Assembly: GCF_023516595.1 (NCBI RefSeq)
Contig: NZ_JAMGBG010000165.1
Coordinates: 1 to 48,466, forward strand
Direction of reading: 5' to 3'
Length of the DNA: 48,466 nucleotides
Source: Streptomyces neyagawaensis
Lineage (GTDB): Bacteria; Actinomycetota; Actinomycetes; Streptomycetales; Streptomycetaceae
The first letter of the stretch is position 1. Every line of letters starts with the position of its first letter. The position numbers were made by a program, and so were the translations under genes. Positions 1 to 9,043 of the stretch are shown piece by piece. A model generated the notes under the pieces. The model was given only the letters and a program-made list of their open reading frames with translations. It had not been told where the DNA came from and did no database searches.

Positions 1-2
1 CC

Positions 3-311
3 GGGCGCCAGCCGAAGCCGCAGGAAGGTTCTGCCGCGCCGGGCGCGGCCGCCGGGGCCGCGCCGCGCAAGCGGGGGCGGGCCGCCGGGCGCCGGCCCAG
101 TGGACGTGAGCGGCACGACGAGAAGATCACCGTGTATGTGTCCGCCGAGGAGCTGATGGACCTCGAGCACGCGCGGCTGGTGCTGCGCGGGGAGCACGGG
201 CTGGCCGTCGACCGCGGGCGGATCGTCCGGGAGGCCGTCGCCGTGGTGCTGGCGGATCTGGAGTCCCGCGGTGACGCGAGCATCCTCGTACGACGGCTGC
301 GGGGGCGGTAG
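3..311 (+). CDS. C-terminal part of a ribbon-helix-helix-like protein (5' end outside window)
   Basis: An open frame runs from the window edge to a TAG at 309-311. The first 35 residues are Ala/Arg/Gly/Pro-rich and look disordered. They are followed by a compact segment with KITVYVSAEELMDLEHARL and then a GRIVREAVAVVLADLE helix. A beta strand, a helix and a second helix with 'IVREAV' is the pattern of ribbon-helix-helix DNA-binding domains. The gene ends 18 bp before scpA. In Streptomyces the gene upstream of scpA is usually next to a ParA-type ATPase, so a role as a DNA-binding partner of ParA is an inference from gene order; parA itself is outside the window. The 5' end is missing, so total length is unknown. 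Confidence 0.7.
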   Translation, partial: GRQPKPQEGSAAPGAAAGAAPRKRGRAAGRRPSGRERHDEKITVYVSAEELMDLEHARLVLRGEHGLAVDRGRIVREAVAVVLADLESRGDASILVRRLRGR

Positions 312-329
312 GGGTAGCCTGCGGGGGCT

Positions 330-1720
<1,391 letters not shown>

Positions 1721-1724
<4 letters not shown>

Positions 1725-2404
1725 GTGAGGAGACGACCGAGGCGACCGTGGCGTCAGGGGGGCTGCGTACCGTCGCCGACCTCGACCTCAAGCCCGCCCT
1801 GGAGGCCGTCCTCATGGTCGTGGACGAACCCGCGACCGAGGAGCACCTGAGCAAGATCCTGGAGCGCCCGAAGCGGCAGATCACCAAGGCGCTGCGGGAA
1901 CTGGCCGACGACTACACCGCGCAGGGGCGCGGCTTCGAGCTGCGGCTGATCGCCGGGGGGTGGCGGTTCTACACCCGCCCCGCGTACGCGGCCGCCGTGG
2001 AGAAGTTCGTGCTCGACGGTCAGCAGGCCCGGCTCACCCAGGCCGCGCTGGAGACGCTGGCCGTGGTGGCGTACCGCCAGCCGGTCAGCCGCAGCCGCGT
2101 CTCCGCGGTGCGCGGGGTCAACTGCGACGGGGTCATGCGGACCCTGCTCCAGCGCGGGTTGGTCGAGGAAGCGGGCACGGAACCCGAATCAGGTGCGATC
2201 CTGTACAGGACGACGAACTACTTCCTGGAGCGGATGGGCCTGCGCGGCCTGGACGAGCTACCGGAACTCGCGCCCTTCCTCCCGGAGGCCGAGGCGATCG
2301 AGGCCGAGACCCAGGAAGCCGTACCGTCGTTCGATCCGGATGCCCCGGACGCGGACGACGGACCCACGTCGGCCATGACTGACACGACGACGACGGAACT
2401 TTGA
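1721..2404 (+). CDS. scpB: Segregation and condensation protein B
   Basis: ScpB is the winged-helix dimer that binds ScpA in the SMC condensin complex. The 227-residue protein has the family core from about residue 20 to 175: LKPALEAVLMVVDEPATEEHL, a second winged helix with QARLTQAALETLAVVAYRQP and VSRSRVSAVRGVNCDGVMRT, then the GRPxxYRTT-like end (GAILYRTTNYFLERMGL). The last 45 residues are acidic and likely flexible. The GTG start overlaps the scpA stop (GTGA), which implies translational coupling, and the stop overlaps the next ATG (TGATG). Confidence 0.95.
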
Positions 2405-3477
2405 TGCGAAGCAGCGGTAGCGGCAAGAGCGGCGGGCGCGGTAACCACCGCGGTGCCGGCAACAACAGGGACCAGAAGCAGGGCGGCCAGGGCCGTCCCC
2501 GCAAGCCCCGCCCCGAGGAGCGCCGCTACGACGTGGGCCCCGGCGGGACGCAGGACGGCCCGAAGTCCGGGCGGGGCGCCTCCGCGCGCGGCGGCGCCAA
2601 GGGCGGCCCCAAACAGGCGCAGCAGCCCCGCGGGCGCGGCCGTTCGGCCCCGGCGACCTCGCGCGAGTACGACGCGCGCGCCGAGGAGCGCAACCGGGAG
2701 CGGTACGCGGGCAAGAAGGACATCAAGCTGCCCAAGACCTTCCCGGGCGCCGAGCAGGAGGGCGAGCGGCTGCAGAAGGTGCTCGCCCGCGCCGGCTACG
2801 GCTCCCGGCGTGCCTGCGAGGAGCTGATCGAGCAGGCCCGCGTCGAGGTCAACGGCGAGATCGTCACCGAGCAGGGCCGGCGGGTCGACCCGGAGAAGGA
2901 CGAGGTCAGGGTCGACGGTCTGACCGTGGCGACGCAGTCGTACCAGTTCTTCTCCCTCAACAAGCCCGCCGGGGTCGTGTCGACCATGGAGGACCCGGAG
3001 GGCCGGCAGTGCCTCGGTGACTACGTCACCAACCGGGAGACCCGGCTGTTCCACGTGGGCCGCCTGGACACCGAGACCGAGGGTGTCATCCTGCTCACCA
3101 ACCACGGCGAGCTGGCGCACCGGCTGACGCACCCCAAGTACGGGGTGAAGAAGACCTACGTCGCGCACATCGTGGGACCGATCCCGCGTGACCTGGGCAA
3201 GCGGCTCAAGGACGGCATCCAGCTGGAGGACGGGTACGCGCGCGCGGACCACTTCCGGGTCGTCGAGCAGACCGGCAAGAACTACCTCGTCGAGGTCACC
3301 CTCCACGAGGGGCGCAAGCACATCGTGCGCCGGATGCTGGCCGAGGCCGGCTTCCCCGTCGACAAGCTGGTCCGCACCGCCTTCGGGCCGATCACCCTCG
3401 GCGACCAGAAGTCGGGCTGGCTGCGCCGCCTGTCGAACACCGAGGTCGGGATGCTGATGGGGGAGGTCGACCTCTAG
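2404..3477 (+). CDS. RluB/RsuA-family rRNA pseudouridine synthase
   Basis: Converts a uridine of 23S (RluB-like) or 16S (RsuA-like) rRNA to pseudouridine. Residues 1 to about 110 are Arg/Lys/Gly-rich and disordered, a common Streptomyces extension. An S4 RNA-binding domain starts near residue 122 (RLQKVLARAGYGSRR). The catalytic motif GRLDTETEG lies near residue 220, with the aspartate as the nucleophile. It is followed by LLTNHGELAHRLTHP and the late EGRKHIVRRML motif. The ATG at 2404 shares one base with the scpB stop; the TTG just before it is less likely. Gene order scpA-scpB-rluB is widely conserved, which favours the RluB assignment over RsuA. A strong terminator follows at 3498-3532. 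Confidence 0.93.
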   Translation: MRSSGSGKSGGRGNHRGAGNNRDQKQGGQGRPRKPRPEERRYDVGPGGTQDGPKSGRGASARGGAKGGPKQAQQPRGRGRSAPATSREYDARAEERNRERYAGKKDIKLPKTFPGAEQEGERLQKVLARAGYGSRRACEELIEQARVEVNGEIVTEQGRRVDPEKDEVRVDGLTVATQSYQFFSLNKPAGVVSTMEDPEGRQCLGDYVTNRETRLFHVGRLDTETEGVILLTNHGELAHRLTHPKYGVKKTYVAHIVGPIPRDLGKRLKDGIQLEDGYARADHFRVVEQTGKNYLVEVTLHEGRKHIVRRMLAEAGFPVDKLVRTAFGPITLGDQKSGWLRRLSNTEVGMLMGEVDL

Positions 3478-3497
3478 ACCTCCCGGAGTTCAGCGGT

Positions 3498-3532
3498 GGG
3501 CCGGTCCCGGGTCTTGTGCCCGGGGCCGGCCC
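3498..3532 (+). terminator. GC-rich hairpin after the scpAB-pseudouridine synthase operon
   Basis: A 14-bp stem (3498-3511 with 3519-3532, a single G-U pair) closes a 7-nt loop and is followed by TTTGCCGTTT. It lies 21 bp after the stop codon. Confidence 0.8.
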
Positions 3533-3580
3533 TTTGCCGTTTCGGGCCCCGGTCCTGGCGTTCCTTTCTCCGTAAAGGGG

Positions 3581-3634
3581 TTGTGCCCCCACCCCCACGC
3601 ATTTATAGTCGGCATGACTATTAGTCAGGGTGAC
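3581..3634 (+). promoter_or_regulatory. Promoter with overlapping palindromic operators for the NUDIX regulator
   Basis: A plausible vegetative promoter is visible: TTGTGC at 3581-3586, a 17-bp spacer, and TATAGT at 3604-3609. The -10 is embedded in an inverted repeat ATAGTC-N5-GACTAT (3605-3621). A second inverted repeat, GTCA-GGG-TGAC, follows at 3624-3634, just upstream of the ribosome-binding site. Overlap of the -10 suggests autorepression by the gene product. This is read from the sequence and the binding itself is inferred. Confidence 0.6.
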
Positions 3635-3653
3635 CATAAAGGGGGCGACGGCC

Positions 3654-4382
3654 ATGACCTCACCCGAGGGCTACGACAAGTACGCCTTCGAGCCCTTCGC
3701 CGTCACCGTCGACCTCGCCGTCCTCACCCTCCGCGCGGGCACCCTCCAGGTGCTGCTCGTCGAGCGCGGCGAGGAGCCCTACGCCGGCCGCTGGGCGCTG
3801 CCCGGTGGGTTCGTGCTGCCGGACGAGTCCGCCGAGGAGGCCGCCTGGCGGGAGCTCGCGGAGGAGACCGGTGTCACGGACGCCTCGGGGCTCCACCTGG
3901 AGCAGTTGCGCACCTACAGCGAGCCCGGCAGGGACCCCCGGATGCGGGTCGTCACCGTCGCGTTCGCCGCCCTGCTGCCCGACCCGCCCGTCCCGCACGG
4001 CGGCGGCGACGCCGCCCAGGCCCAGTGGCTGCGCTTCGACGCCGTCGGACCGCTCGCCTTCGACCACGACCGCATCCTCGCCGACGCCCACGAACGCGTC
4101 GGCGCCAAGCTCGAGTACACCTGTCTCGCCACCGCCTTCTGTCCCCCCGAGTTCACGCTCGGCGAATTGCAGCAGGTCTACGAGACCGTGTGGGGCACTC
4201 CCCTCGATCGGCCCAACTTCCGGCGCAAGGTGCTGGCCACGCCGGGCTTCGTCGAACAGGTGCCCGGCGCCGCCCGCCTGACCGGCGGACGCGGCAAGCC
4301 CGCCGCGCTGTACCGAGCGGGTGGGGCCACCGCCCTGCACCCGCCCCTGCTGCGACCCACCACGGAAGGACGGCCCCGATGA
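3654..4382 (+). CDS. NrtR-like NUDIX domain transcriptional regulator
   Basis: NrtR-type proteins join an ADP-ribose-binding NUDIX domain to a winged helix and regulate NAD or ADP-ribose metabolism. Here the NUDIX fold spans about residues 10-145, with LPGGFVLPDE near residue 49 and a full box (REx2EExG, read as RELAEETGV). The C-terminal part, with FTLGELQQVYETVWG and NFRRKVLATPGFVEQV, is the typical NrtR winged-helix DNA-binding region. The ATG at 3654 is preferred over an in-frame GTG at 3630 because AAAGGGGG lies about 8 bp upstream of it. The product is 242 residues. The stop overlaps the next gene (ATGA). Whether the NUDIX domain is still a hydrolase or only a sensor cannot be told from the motif, which is intact. 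Confidence 0.85.
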   Translation: MTSPEGYDKYAFEPFAVTVDLAVLTLRAGTLQVLLVERGEEPYAGRWALPGGFVLPDESAEEAAWRELAEETGVTDASGLHLEQLRTYSEPGRDPRMRVVTVAFAALLPDPPVPHGGGDAAQAQWLRFDAVGPLAFDHDRILADAHERVGAKLEYTCLATAFCPPEFTLGELQQVYETVWGTPLDRPNFRRKVLATPGFVEQVPGAARLTGGRGKPAALYRAGGATALHPPLLRPTTEGRPR

Positions 4383-5401
4383 CCATGACGCTGCTCGCGA
4401 AGCGCGCCGCCACCGGATCCCTGCTCGGCCTCGCCCTCGGGGACGCGCTCGGCTTCCCCACCGAGTTCAACGACGTACCCTCGATCCTCGCGAAATTCGG
4501 CCCCTGGCGGAAGATGGAGCTGCCGAGGCCCGCGATCGTCACGGACGACACCCAGATGACCCTCGCCCTGGGCCACGGGCTGCGGGCCGCCATGGACCGC
4601 GGGGTGCTCGGCCCCGAGGCCCTGGAGAAGGCCGTCCGCAAGGAGTTCGTCGACTGGTCCCGCTCCCCGGAGAACAACCGCGCCCCCGGCCAGACCTGCC
4701 TGGTCGCCTGCGACCTCCTCGCACGGGAGCGCCATCCCTGGCAGTTCGCCAGCCAGATCCACTCCAAGGGCTGCGGCGCCAACATGCGGGTCGCGCCCCT
4801 CGGCCTCATCGGCCCGCTCAGCGACGAACAGCGCGCCGGCGCCTCCCAGTTGCAGGCCGCCCTCACCCACGGCCACCCCACCGCGCTCGCCGCCGCCGAC
4901 CTCACCGCCCACGCCGTACGCCTGCTCGCCCAGGGCGTCGAACCGCTCGGCCTGGTCGGACAGCTGCGCTCGTACGCCTACGAGAACCGCTCCCGCTACC
5001 ATGCCCGCTGGCTCGGTGACTTGTGGACCTACAGCCAGGACCCCTCGCCCGAGCAGTACATCGCCCGCGGCTGGGACGAGTGCCTCGACGCCCTGGACCG
5101 TGTCCAGCAGGCCCTGCGCACCCCGTCCCCGGAGACCGACCCGTGCCTCGCCACCGGGGAGGGCTGGATCGCGGAAGAGGCCCTCGCCACCGGACTGCTG
5201 TGCTTCCTCCTCTTCGTCGACGAGCCCGTCACCGCGTTGCGCCGCGCTGCCTGCACCTCCGGCGACTCGGACTCCATCGCCTGCCTCACCGGAGCCTTCG
5301 CGGGCGCCCACCACGGCCCGGCCGCCTGGCCCGTGGAGTGGGCCGACCGGATCGAGTACCAGGGCGACCTCGTGTCGCTGGGGGCGCTCTGGGACGCTTG
5401 A
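4379..5401 (+). CDS. ADP-ribosylglycohydrolase (DraG family)
   Basis: Removes ADP-ribose from protein, nucleic acid or small-molecule acceptors using a dinuclear metal centre. The 340-residue protein shows the family landmarks in order: GLALGDALGFPTEF near residue 14, the metal-binding TDDTQMT near residue 55, and the C-terminal GDSDSIACLTGAFAGAHHG near residue 294, which supplies further Mg ligands. The start ATG overlaps the NUDIX stop by ATGA, so the two are co-translated. The downstream nucleotidyltransferase begins 3 bp after the stop. The substrate is not evident; neighbouring NUDIX and nucleotidyltransferase genes point to nucleotide or RNA chemistry rather than nitrogenase-type regulation. 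Confidence 0.92.
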   Translation: MTMTLLAKRAATGSLLGLALGDALGFPTEFNDVPSILAKFGPWRKMELPRPAIVTDDTQMTLALGHGLRAAMDRGVLGPEALEKAVRKEFVDWSRSPENNRAPGQTCLVACDLLARERHPWQFASQIHSKGCGANMRVAPLGLIGPLSDEQRAGASQLQAALTHGHPTALAAADLTAHAVRLLAQGVEPLGLVGQLRSYAYENRSRYHARWLGDLWTYSQDPSPEQYIARGWDECLDALDRVQQALRTPSPETDPCLATGEGWIAEEALATGLLCFLLFVDEPVTALRRAACTSGDSDSIACLTGAFAGAHHGPAAWPVEWADRIEYQGDLVSLGALWDA

Positions 5402-5404
5402 GGG

Positions 5405-6166
5405 ATGACCGACGCCCTCGACATCGACCTGGCACCGGTGGTCGCCGAACAGCCCGATCCCCTGCTGTTCGCCACCGTCTCCGGAGCCCACCTGTACGGC
5501 TTCCCCTCCCGAGACTCCGACGTCGACCTGCGCGGTGTGCATCTCCTGCCCGCCGCCCACCTGGTCGGACTGACGGAGCCCGAAGAGACACGGTCGAGGA
5601 TGTGGGACCGGGACGGTGTCGAGATGGACCTCGTCACGCACGACCTGCGCAAGTTCGTACGGCTGATGCTGCGCCGCAACGGCTATGTGCTGGAGCAGCT
5701 GCTCTCCCCGCTCGTCGTGCACACCGGCGACGCGCACCGCGAACTGATCTCCCTCGCGCCGGGCGTCCTCACCCGGCACCACGCCCACCACTACCGAGGC
5801 TTCGCCATTACCCAGTGGCGGCTGTTCGAGAAGACCGGTGAACTCAAGCCGCTGCTCTACACGTTCCGGGTGCTGCTCACCGGCATCCACCTCATGCGCG
5901 GCGGGGAGGTGCAGGCCCATCTGCCGAGCCTGCTGCCGCTGGTGGAGGAGGCCCCCGCGTATCTGCCGGACCTCGTCGCGGCGAAGGTGGCACAGGAGCA
6001 CGGCAAGGCCGAGGTGGATCAGGACCGCGTGGCCCAGGACGTGGAGCGGCTGCACAAGACGCTCGACGAGGAGCAGGCCCTGTCAGCGCTTCCCGAGAAC
6101 CCCTCCGCGTACGACGCCCTGCACGACTTCGTGATCCGGGTCCGCCTCGACGGACCGCAGGGCTGA
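5405..6166 (+). CDS. RlaP-like nucleotidyltransferase (DNA polymerase beta superfamily)
   Basis: A 253-residue member of the predicted nucleotidyltransferase group that includes RlaP, a family linked to RNA repair by comparative genomics. The active-site region reads VSGAHLYGFPSRDSDVDLRGV near residues 24-45: the G-x-x-x-G turn plus the DxD metal pair. The usual GS dipeptide is GA here. A later carboxylate is likely in GVEMDLVTHDLRKF. The middle segment (GYVLEQLLSPLVV) and the Arg-rich helix (YTFRVLLTGIHLMRGG) match the family layout. It starts 3 bp after the DraG stop with GAGGG upstream. Its last 84 bp overlap, tail to tail, the paralogous gene on the other strand. Confidence 0.82.
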   Translation: MTDALDIDLAPVVAEQPDPLLFATVSGAHLYGFPSRDSDVDLRGVHLLPAAHLVGLTEPEETRSRMWDRDGVEMDLVTHDLRKFVRLMLRRNGYVLEQLLSPLVVHTGDAHRELISLAPGVLTRHHAHHYRGFAITQWRLFEKTGELKPLLYTFRVLLTGIHLMRGGEVQAHLPSLLPLVEEAPAYLPDLVAAKVAQEHGKAEVDQDRVAQDVERLHKTLDEEQALSALPENPSAYDALHDFVIRVRLDGPQG

Positions 6167-6844
6167 CGCGCGCCGGGTGCGGACGAGGAAGTCCTCAACC
6201 CGGGCCCGGTCCGGCTCGACCGGCAGCGGGGAGCGGGTCGCCGCCTCCTCGCTCTCCGTGGCCAGCCGGGCCATCCACGCCTCGACCCGCTCCCAGGAGA
6301 CCTCGCCGCGCTTGACCGCCAGCAGGGGCTCGCGCTGCTCGCCCACATCGACGGTGAGCGTGCCCGTGCGCAGCAGGTCGCGGCAGCTCATCAGCAGGCG
6401 CAGCAGATGCATGGCGTGCTTCCAGCGGGGCGCGCCGTGCGTGCGGACATCCGCCTCCAGCTTCTTGCGCTGGCCGAGGGCGTAGCGGGCGAACGTCTCA
6501 TGAGCCCCGCGGGACAGGAACGCCTCGCGCAGGGACAGCAGCTCGCGGCCCGTGTCGTCGAGGTGTTCCACCAGGGGGGAGTGCAGGCACTCCAGGATGT
6601 TCGGGTTGGCGCGCAGGGCCAGCTCGCAGAAGCGCTCCAGCTCCCAGCCGAACTGCTCCTCGGCCGGCCCCTCCACATGCGTCGGCGGCTTCTCGAAGCG
6701 CCAGAACAGGGAGGTCGGCGCCAGGAACACACCCCGCCGGTCCGTATCGCTGTCGTCCGTCGCGAGACCGAAGGCGCGTGAACCCATCACACAGGAGTAG
6801 ATCGTGTGGTCGCGGACCAGGGCGTGGGCGTGCGAGGGCTGCAT
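6083..6844 (-). CDS. RlaP-like nucleotidyltransferase, second copy
   Basis: Also 253 residues and related to its convergent neighbour. It has a canonical nucleotidyltransferase motif, GSRAFGLATDDSDTDRRGV, near residues 22-40, with the GS dipeptide and the DxD pair intact. The middle matches its neighbour in pattern (NILECLHSPLVEHLDDTGREL) and a helix with KHAMHLLRLLMSCRDLLRTG follows. The two proteins are clearly diverged, so this is an old duplication or two subfamilies brought together. The 84-bp antisense overlap at the 3' ends means both C-termini are encoded by the same DNA. Start ATG at 6844; no strong ribosome-binding site is visible. Confidence 0.82.
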   Translation of the reverse strand: MQPSHAHALVRDHTIYSCVMGSRAFGLATDDSDTDRRGVFLAPTSLFWRFEKPPTHVEGPAEEQFGWELERFCELALRANPNILECLHSPLVEHLDDTGRELLSLREAFLSRGAHETFARYALGQRKKLEADVRTHGAPRWKHAMHLLRLLMSCRDLLRTGTLTVDVGEQREPLLAVKRGEVSWERVEAWMARLATESEEAATRSPLPVEPDRARVEDFLVRTRRASALRSVEADPDHEVVQGVVRGGVLGKR

Positions 6845-6866
6845 GCCGGGAGCGTACGGGGCCGGC

Positions 6867-7289
6867 TCAGGCCAGCCGAATCGAATTACCCGAGACCGTG
6901 ATCTGCTCGGAGGGCAGCGGCCGCTGGGCGGGGCCGTGCTCCACCGCGCCGTCGGTGACGCTGAACTTGCTCCCGTGGCACGGGCAGTTGATCGTGCCGT
7001 CCTCCACCGTGGTCACGAGGCAGGCACGGTGGGTGCAGACCGCCGAGAACGCCTTGAAGTCGCCCTCCTGGGGTTGGGTGACCACGACCTTCTCGTCCTT
7101 GAAGATCTTGCCGCCGCCGACCGGGATGTCGGCCGTCCTCGCCAGTGCCTCGCCCCCGCCGCCCGTGCCCTCCGGGGTCGAGGTCCCGTCCGAGCCGCCG
7201 TCGCCGCCTCCGCCGCAGCCCGCGAGCAGTGCCGCCGTGCCCGCCGCACCGGTGGCCAGCACCGCGCGCCGTGTCGTACCCATCGTCAT
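6867..7289 (-). CDS. Rieske [2Fe-2S] lipoprotein
   Basis: A small exported electron carrier. The N-terminus has a twin-arginine motif (TTRRAVLATG) and a lipobox LLAGC with the lipidated cysteine at residue 25. A Gly/Ser linker follows. The Rieske cluster ligands are all present: C85-T-H87 (CTHRAC) and C102-P-C104-H105 (CPCHGS), with C90 and C104 placed to form the disulfide seen in bc1-type Rieske proteins. At 140 residues it contains only the Rieske fold, so it is not the QcrA subunit. No partner oxidase is adjacent. The ATG at 7289 and a second ATG at 7283 are both possible; GGAG upstream fits either. Confidence 0.9.
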   Translation of the reverse strand: MTMGTTRRAVLATGAAGTAALLAGCGGGGDGGSDGTSTPEGTGGGGEALARTADIPVGGGKIFKDEKVVVTQPQEGDFKAFSAVCTHRACLVTTVEDGTINCPCHGSKFSVTDGAVEHGPAQRPLPSEQITVSGNSIRLA

Positions 7290-7456
7290 GTCGTCACTCC
7301 GAAGAACACCGCAGAAGCTTCAATTCAGGACAGAGTGCCATAAATGACGTCACCTGTAGGTGTCTCGGCAGGCGGGCGCCGCGCGCCCGGTCAGGGCGGG
7401 CTCACTAGGCTGGACGGGCAAGGAGCCGTGACGCACAGCAGGTAAGGAGCCAAACC

Positions 7457-7819
7457 GTGGCGGTACGAGCGGTCCGGGGCGCCGTCCAACTCGACGAGGA
7501 CCAGGCGGCGCACATGGACGAGCGGGTGGGTGAACTGCTCACCGCGGTCCTGGAGCGCAACGGGCTCACTCAGGACGACCTGATCAGCATCTGGTTCACG
7601 GCCACGCCCGATCTGCACAGCGACTTCCCGGCCGCCGCGGCCCGCAAGCTCGGCATCGTCGACGTCCCGCTGATCTGCGCGCAGGAACTCGACATCGAGG
7701 GCGCGATGCCCCGCGTCGTACGGATCCTCGCCCACATCGAGTCCGACCGGCCCCGCTCCGAGATCGCGCACGTCTACCTGGGCGCCGCGGCCGCACTCCG
7801 CAAGGACATCGCCCAGTGA
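7457..7819 (+). CDS. aroH: Chorismate mutase, AroH class
   Basis: Converts chorismate to prephenate, the first step specific to Tyr and Phe synthesis. The 120-residue length and the sequence match the monofunctional AroH trimeric fold rather than the helical AroQ type. RAVRGAVQ at the N-terminus carries the substrate-binding arginine, and IWFTATPDLHSDFPAAAAR and the ELDIEGAMPRVVRIL segment carry the conserved glutamate and catalytic arginine. The GTG start has AAGGAG 6 bp upstream. The stop overlaps the next gene's GTG (GTGA), coupling it directly to prephenate dehydrogenase. Confidence 0.95.
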   Translation: MAVRAVRGAVQLDEDQAAHMDERVGELLTAVLERNGLTQDDLISIWFTATPDLHSDFPAAAARKLGIVDVPLICAQELDIEGAMPRVVRILAHIESDRPRSEIAHVYLGAAAALRKDIAQ

Positions 7820-8901
7820 GAACCGCACTCGTCATCGGCACCGGCCTCATCGGCACCTCCGCCGCGCTCGCCCTCGCCCAGCGCGGTGTGGCCGTCCACC
7901 TCACCGACCACGACCCCGAGCATGCCCGGACGGCGGCCGCGCTCGGCGCCGGCACCGACGAGCCGCCCGCCGGGCCCGTGGACCTCGCGGTCGTCGCCGC
8001 CCCGCCCGCGCACGTGGCCGCGACCCTCGCCGACGCCATGCGCCGGGGCCTCGCCCGCGGCTACCTCGACGTGGCCTCCGTCAAGGGCGGCCCCCGGCGC
8101 GAGCTGGAGGAGCTCGGCCTGGACCTCTCCGCCTACATCGGCACCCACCCCATGTCGGGCCGGGAGAAGTCCGGCCCCCTGGCCGCCACCGGCGACCTCT
8201 TCGAGGGCCGGCCCTGGGTGCTCACCCCGACCCGCGACACGGACACCGAGGTCCTGAACCTCGCCCTGGAACTGGTCTCGCACTGCCGGGCCGTGCCCGT
8301 CGTCATGGACGCCGACGCCCACGACCGGGCCGTCGCCCTGGTCTCCCACATGCCGCACCTGGTCTCCAGCCTGGTCGCGGCGCGACTGGAGCACGCCGAG
8401 GAGGCCGCCGTACGGCTGTGCGGGCAGGGCATCCGGGACGTGACCCGCATCGCGGCCTCCGACCCGCGCATGTGGATCGACATCCTCTCCGCCAACCCCG
8501 GCCCCGTCGCCGACCTCCTCACCGACGTCGCCGCCGACCTCGACGAGACCGTCCAGGCCCTGCGCGCCCTCCAGGCCTCCGACGAGGCCAAGCGCCGCGA
8601 GGGCGCCACCGGCATCGAGGACGTCCTGCGCCGCGGCAACGCCGGCCAGGTCCGTGTCCCCGGCAAGCACGGCTCCGCGCCGCGCGTCTACGAGACCGTC
8701 GCCGTCCTCATCGACGACCAGCCCGGCCAGCTCGCCCGGATCTTCGCCGACGCCGGCGCGGCCGGGGTCAACGTCGAGGACGTCCGCATCGAGCACGCCA
8801 CCGGCCAGCAGGCCGGCCTGGTCCAGCTGATGGTCGAGCCGAAGGCGGTGCCGGTGCTGACGGGCGCCCTGCGCGAGCGCGGGTGGGCGCTGCGGCAGTG
8901 A
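7816..8901 (+). CDS. tyrA: Prephenate dehydrogenase with C-terminal ACT domain
   Basis: Oxidatively decarboxylates prephenate to 4-hydroxyphenylpyruvate for tyrosine synthesis. A Rossmann nucleotide-binding motif opens the protein (GTGLIGTSAALALAQRG). The catalytic region includes THPMSGREKSGP and the helix with SHMPHLVSSLVAARL. The last 75 residues form an ACT domain (VAVLIDDQPGQLARIFADAG), which normally gives feedback control by tyrosine. The total of 361 residues is usual for actinobacterial TyrA. It begins inside the aroH stop codon, so mutase and dehydrogenase are made from one message. Confidence 0.94.
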   Translation: MRTALVIGTGLIGTSAALALAQRGVAVHLTDHDPEHARTAAALGAGTDEPPAGPVDLAVVAAPPAHVAATLADAMRRGLARGYLDVASVKGGPRRELEELGLDLSAYIGTHPMSGREKSGPLAATGDLFEGRPWVLTPTRDTDTEVLNLALELVSHCRAVPVVMDADAHDRAVALVSHMPHLVSSLVAARLEHAEEAAVRLCGQGIRDVTRIAASDPRMWIDILSANPGPVADLLTDVAADLDETVQALRALQASDEAKRREGATGIEDVLRRGNAGQVRVPGKHGSAPRVYETVAVLIDDQPGQLARIFADAGAAGVNVEDVRIEHATGQQAGLVQLMVEPKAVPVLTGALRERGWALRQ

Positions 8902-9043
8902 CACCGGCCCGTCCGCTCGTCGGGCGGCCCGGAGCGGGGGTGCCGTCGCGGGCAGGGCCGGACGGGCTACGCGCACCCAGTACCCTTGTCCGGGGCGCCT
9001 TCCGTCTCGCCCCGCCACCTCGGAACAGGAAAGGTGCCCCCCA

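Noticed and set aside
8907..8967. Terminator after tyrA (GCCCGTCCG ... CGGACGGGC)
   Set aside because: The 9-bp arms enclose 43 nt; too loose to call with confidence, although a folded structure may exist.
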